A stretch of 53,990 nt of DNA. Source: Candidatus Aminicenantes bacterium. Lineage in GTDB: Bacteria > Acidobacteriota > Aminicenantia > UBA2199. Made by a program: the position numbers and the translations under genes. Positions 51,012-53,990 of the stretch are shown here, piece by piece. The notes beneath the pieces are model-generated. The model had not been told where the DNA came from and made no database searches. It was given only the letters and a program-made list of their open reading frames with translations. The stretch spans positions 1 through 53,990 of the forward strand of contig DSBM01000030.1 in NCBI GenBank assembly GCA_011049425.1. Reading direction: 5' to 3'. Within the stretch, counting starts at the first letter, position 1; every line of letters begins with the position of its first letter.

Positions 51012-53648
51012 ATGCCGGATCGCTCGCTGACACCCATGCTGCGGCAATACCTGGCAATCAAAAAAGAGTACCCGGATGCCATTCTTTTTTTTCGCATGGG
51101 GGATTTCTACGAAATGTTTTTTGAAGACGCCCGTACGGCTGCGCCGTTGCTCGAAGTAGTACTCACCACGCGCGACAAAAACAAAGTCAACGCTGTTCCC
51201 ATGTGTGGTGTGCCTTACCACGCCCTGGATGGTTATGCCAGGAAACTGCTGAACCGCGGCTACAAGGTGGCCGTATGTGAACAGGTCGAAGATCCGGCCG
51301 TGGCGAAAGGAATCGTGAGGCGGGAAGTCACGCGTGTCCTGACTCCGGGAACAGCCCTGGAAATGGATACCGGAGACACCGAGAACCGGGTGGTGGCGTC
51401 GCTTTTCCTGGACGATGTGCATGGCGCGCTGGCCACTACGGACATTGCGGCAGGGGAATTCGAAGTGAGAAGTGTCGACTGCGGGGATTTGGCGTCCCTG
51501 GCGGATGAACTCTACCGCAAGGCCCCGAATGAAGTCATCATCCCGGAAAACAATGAAACGGACTGGCGCGAACTGGAACGGCTGGTTCCGGAGTTGACCC
51601 GGATTCCCATAACCAGAATGGCATCGCATGAATACCACCAGGTGGAAAACGAAACACGCCTGACCACCCAGTTACAGATCGAAAGCATCGAAGGTTTGGG
51701 CTTATCCGGATTTGGCGCGGCAATATGCGCCGCCGGAGTACTGATCAAGTACCTGCAGTCCGTGCGCAAAACCGCGCTGAAAAACATCACTTCACTGCGA
51801 TTTGTCCCCCTGGCTTCACACCTGATCCTGGATGCCGTTGCCTATCGCAATCTGGAGATTTTAAAAAATCTTCGTACTCAGACAAACCGGGGCAGTTTAT
51901 TATGGGCGGTTGATTTTACGGTTACGCCAATGGGAAAACGGCTGCTGCGCAACTGGCTTTCCTACCCTCTGGCAGACCCCGCAGCCATTGAGCGACGCCT
52001 GGATGGAGTTGAAGCCTGTGCCGGCGACTTGATCACGCGTACGGAAATCCGCCGCGTATTAAAGGATGCCGGAGATCTTGCCCGCTTGAATTCTCGCATT
52101 TCACTGAACGTGGGTCAGCCTCACCACTTGATAAAGCTGGCGGATGTATTGCGCCGCATACCTGAACTGCGGGAACTCGTGAGCGCATTCAACACGGCGA
52201 TTATCAACGATATCCACTCCGGATTGGACCCCCTGGAGCCGATTGTGGCCATGATCGATGCGGCCGTTGATACTGATCCCGCCCCGAACCTGAATGAAGG
52301 ACGAGTGATCCGCCCAGGATACCACAAGGAACTGGACAACTTGCGTGCAATCAGTCGCGATGCGCGCGAACTCATCGCCGCATTGGAGAGGGAAGAACGC
52401 AGAAAGACCGGAATTTCTTCTCTGAAAATCAAGTACAACAGAGTGTTCGGGTATTTCATCGAGGTCACCAAGACCCATCTGGCACTGGTCCCGGACACCT
52501 ATACACGCAAACAGACCCTGGTCAATGCCGAACGCTTCGTCCACGCTGAGCTCAAGGAATTGGAAGATCGTATTTTGCGGGCTGAAGAAAAAAGCATCCA
52601 ATTGGAAAAAGAGTTGTTCGCAAAGATCATATCGCGAATCCAGAACCATGCCGCAATGCTGGCGCGAAACTCAGAGCTGATGGGTCGACTCGACGTGTTG
52701 ACGGCCGCCGCGGAATTGGCGCGGCGGAGAAATTACGTCCGCCCGGCTGTGAGCGATCATTGCCGCCTCCATATCAGCGGGGGCCGACATCCCGTAGTCG
52801 AGACCAATCCGGAAGTGAACTTTGTCCCCAACGACACAAAAATGAACGGGAGCGGGGAACAGGTGCTGGTCATCACCGGACCGAACATGGGGGGGAAATC
52901 CACCTACCTTCGTCAGAACGCCCTCATCGTCATCATGGCCCAGGCCGGCTTGTTCGTCCCGGCCGAGAGCGCGGAGATTGGAGTATGTGACCGGATTTTT
53001 ACTCGAATCGGTGCCTCGGATTCGTTAATGGAAGGCAAATCCACTTTCATGGTGGAAATGATCGAGACCGCTGTCATCCTCAACAACGCCACGGCTCGCT
53101 CCCTGATCCTGCTGGATGAGATCGGCCGCGGCACATCGACCTATGACGGGCTTTCCATAGCCTGGGCGGTGATCGAAACCCTGCACGAATCTCCACCGCG
53201 ACCCAGAACCCTGTTTGCCACGCATTACCACGAATTGACGGCGCTGGCCCACATATTCGACGGGGTGCGCAATTACCATATTGCGGTGCGGGAATGGCAA
53301 GACAACGTGGTTTTCCTTCATAAAGTCTCGCCGGGAGCCACGGACCAGAGTTTCGGCATCCACGTCGCGCGTATCGCCGGCATCCCGGATACCGTCATCG
53401 AACGCGCCAAAGAGGTGTTGCTGAACCTTGAAAAGAAAGAACTCAATCGCCTGATCACCGAACGCATCTCCGGACGGATCAAGGAAATCCGGCCGCAAGC
53501 CGGCAGCCTTTTCCCGGATTCAGCGGTGATAGAGGCCTGGGACGACATTCGCGGACGTCTGAAAGAGATTGATATCTCCACCATCACCCCCTTGCAGGCC
53601 ATGCACCTGTTGAATGAACTCAAAGCCCGCAGTGAAAAACTGAAATAG
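51012..53648 (+). CDS. mutS: DNA mismatch repair protein MutS
   Basis: An 878-residue MutS. The N-terminal mismatch-binding domain has FFRMGDFYEMFFEDA, with the F32-Y-E34 residues that contact the mismatch. The core and clamp domains follow (RGSLLWAVDFTVTPMGKRLLRNWL; GVFRFIEVTK-like segment FGYFIEVTKTHL). The ATPase has VLVITGPNMGGKSTYLRQNALIVIMAQ (Walker A), MVEMIETAVILNNATARSLILLDEIGRGTSTYDGLSIAWAV (signature and Walker B) and FATHYHELTAL. No MutL is in view. The start is ATG 51012; the upstream in-frame region precedes the transcript. Confidence 0.96.
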   Translation: MPDRSLTPMLRQYLAIKKEYPDAILFFRMGDFYEMFFEDARTAAPLLEVVLTTRDKNKVNAVPMCGVPYHALDGYARKLLNRGYKVAVCEQVEDPAVAKGIVRREVTRVLTPGTALEMDTGDTENRVVASLFLDDVHGALATTDIAAGEFEVRSVDCGDLASLADELYRKAPNEVIIPENNETDWRELERLVPELTRIPITRMASHEYHQVENETRLTTQLQIESIEGLGLSGFGAAICAAGVLIKYLQSVRKTALKNITSLRFVPLASHLILDAVAYRNLEILKNLRTQTNRGSLLWAVDFTVTPMGKRLLRNWLSYPLADPAAIERRLDGVEACAGDLITRTEIRRVLKDAGDLARLNSRISLNVGQPHHLIKLADVLRRIPELRELVSAFNTAIINDIHSGLDPLEPIVAMIDAAVDTDPAPNLNEGRVIRPGYHKELDNLRAISRDARELIAALEREERRKTGISSLKIKYNRVFGYFIEVTKTHLALVPDTYTRKQTLVNAERFVHAELKELEDRILRAEEKSIQLEKELFAKIISRIQNHAAMLARNSELMGRLDVLTAAAELARRRNYVRPAVSDHCRLHISGGRHPVVETNPEVNFVPNDTKMNGSGEQVLVITGPNMGGKSTYLRQNALIVIMAQAGLFVPAESAEIGVCDRIFTRIGASDSLMEGKSTFMVEMIETAVILNNATARSLILLDEIGRGTSTYDGLSIAWAVIETLHESPPRPRTLFATHYHELTALAHIFDGVRNYHIAVREWQDNVVFLHKVSPGATDQSFGIHVARIAGIPDTVIERAKEVLLNLEKKELNRLITERISGRIKEIRPQAGSLFPDSAVIEAWDDIRGRLKEIDISTITPLQAMHLLNELKARSEKLK

Positions 53649-53707
53649 CAATTAGTCGACCCGGAGTGCGCATACTCAATCCGGATAAGCAGGCGGAATG
53701 CTGCTTG

Positions 53708-53727
53708 GCCGGGATTGCGCTCCCGGC
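53708..53727 (+). terminator. First hairpin after mutS
   Basis: GCCGGGA (53708-53714) pairs with TCCCGGC (53721-53727), loop TTGCGC, followed by a short AGATTTT tail. Confidence 0.4.
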
Positions 53728-53738
53728 GGCAAGATTTT

Positions 53739-53770
53739 CCGGCGGACCGTTACCGGCCCGCCGGCTGTTT
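53739..53770 (+). terminator. Second hairpin after mutS
   Basis: CCGGCGG (53739-53745) pairs with CCGCCGG (53758-53764), followed by CTGTTT. With the first hairpin it probably makes a tandem terminator for mutS. Confidence 0.45.
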
Positions 53771-53990
53771 ATCCTAACCTGTGTTTCCCACAAGGATTGT
53801 CGCGAAATGGCGTAGATGGTTGTAGTGACAAGGCATGCGACAGGCATTATTCGAAGGCATAGCAGCACTATGGCTGAGAAGAATGACCGAGCATAACGCC
53901 GTCAATGCGGCCATATCCGCCATTGCAGCAGATCGTTGTGAGAAATGCAGGTTAATAACGGTAGTGGTCCGATTTGTACGGTCCGTTCAC

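Larger units (their letters stand above)
53649..53990. other. Gene-free right edge of the window, possible conserved non-coding element
   Basis: No convincing coding region is present. The first 120 bases hold two GC-rich hairpins that may end mutS transcription. From about 53790 composition changes and the sequence has several short imperfect inverted repeats, for example CAATGCGG with CCGCCATTG. An 82-residue minus-strand frame (53620-53868) spans hairpins and the mutS tail and does not look real. The stretch from 53800 onward reminds me of a dispersed non-coding sequence sometimes mistranslated as short proteins, but I cannot confirm it. Confidence 0.35.

Noticed and set aside
53620-53868. 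An 82-codon minus-strand frame at the window edge
   Set aside because: It runs through two terminator hairpins and into the mutS tail; it lacks an SD and protein-like composition.
53790-53990. Retron, diversity-generating repeat or group II intron end
   Set aside because: No reverse transcriptase, template/variable repeat pair or domain V-like hairpin is visible within the window.

Overview
The window looks like a chromosomal segment of a diderm (Gram-negative-type) bacterium of medium-high GC content. Evidence for an outer membrane is a FadL/OmpP1-type barrel, a second small barrel and an exopolysaccharide locus. Housekeeping genes dominate (coaE, sdhCDAB, metH, recD2, dnaG, rpoD, gpmI, metK, mutS). 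No rRNA, tRNA, CRISPR array, prophage or intact insertion sequence was seen. The phylum cannot be fixed without a search. The overall character (class I DhnA-type aldolase, soluble HATPase next to tsaB-rimI, many TPR or unrecognised membrane proteins) would fit an uncultured Acidobacteriota/Aminicenantes-type lineage, but that is only an impression.

Layout: 1-612, end of mobB plus a 57-residue overlapping ORF. 702-4170 (minus), rocD, a PseG-like protein, coaE and a TPR protein. 4215-11356 (minus), one long, tightly coupled series: sdhC, sdhD, sdhA, sdhB, a 30-codon bridging ORF, galE, an M1 metallopeptidase and a six-helix membrane protein. 11476-18755, a membrane diguanylate cyclase, nitroreductase, pepD, a RodZ-like protein with an unrecognised partner, a YitT protein and a membrane protein. 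18796-28880, a surface-polysaccharide locus: sulfotransferase and a small DUF3467-like protein on minus; then on plus a NusG/RfaH-like factor, an alkaline-phosphatase-superfamily enzyme, GDP-fucose synthase, a WecG-type transferase, a shortened GT4 transferase, a Wzx flippase, a hexapeptide acetyltransferase, a WbaP-like initiating transferase and a Gfo/Idh dehydrogenase. 29155-34853 (minus), recD2, a 58-residue DUF2892-like protein and metH. 34925-39209, a small barrel and dnaG-rpoD. 39304-42450 (minus), gpmI, a metallo-hydrolase and a Xer recombinase. 42579-49398, a hybrid histidine kinase, fadL-like porin, fba, metK and an HD-GYP response regulator. 49386-50928 (minus), rsbW-like, tsaB, rimI. 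51012-53648, mutS. 53649-53990, a gene-free edge.

Functional links: the sdh genes supply succinate dehydrogenase; gpmI and fba supply glycolysis/gluconeogenesis; metH and metK supply the methionine/SAM cycle. The diguanylate cyclase and HD-GYP protein make and degrade c-di-GMP, which commonly controls surface polysaccharide. galE, GDP-fucose synthase and the Gfo/Idh-acetyltransferase pair supply sugars for the polysaccharide made by the central cluster.

The most striking general signal is regulatory. At least seven genes that begin transcription units (11476, 16743 minus, 19899, 34925, 48310, 50928 minus, 51012) have a good -35/-10 pair whose -10 hexamer ends only 6-9 bases before the ATG, with no Shine-Dalgarno sequence. 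These would be leaderless mRNAs. Other genes in the window carry strong AGGAGG-type sites, so two initiation modes seem to coexist. Other notable points are a 30-codon ORF that couples sdhB to galE, a GDP-fucose synthase that seems to start at CTG, a GT4 glycosyltransferase with two in-frame core deletions, an operator-like inverted repeat over the fba promoter, and 13-base repeats before dnaG.
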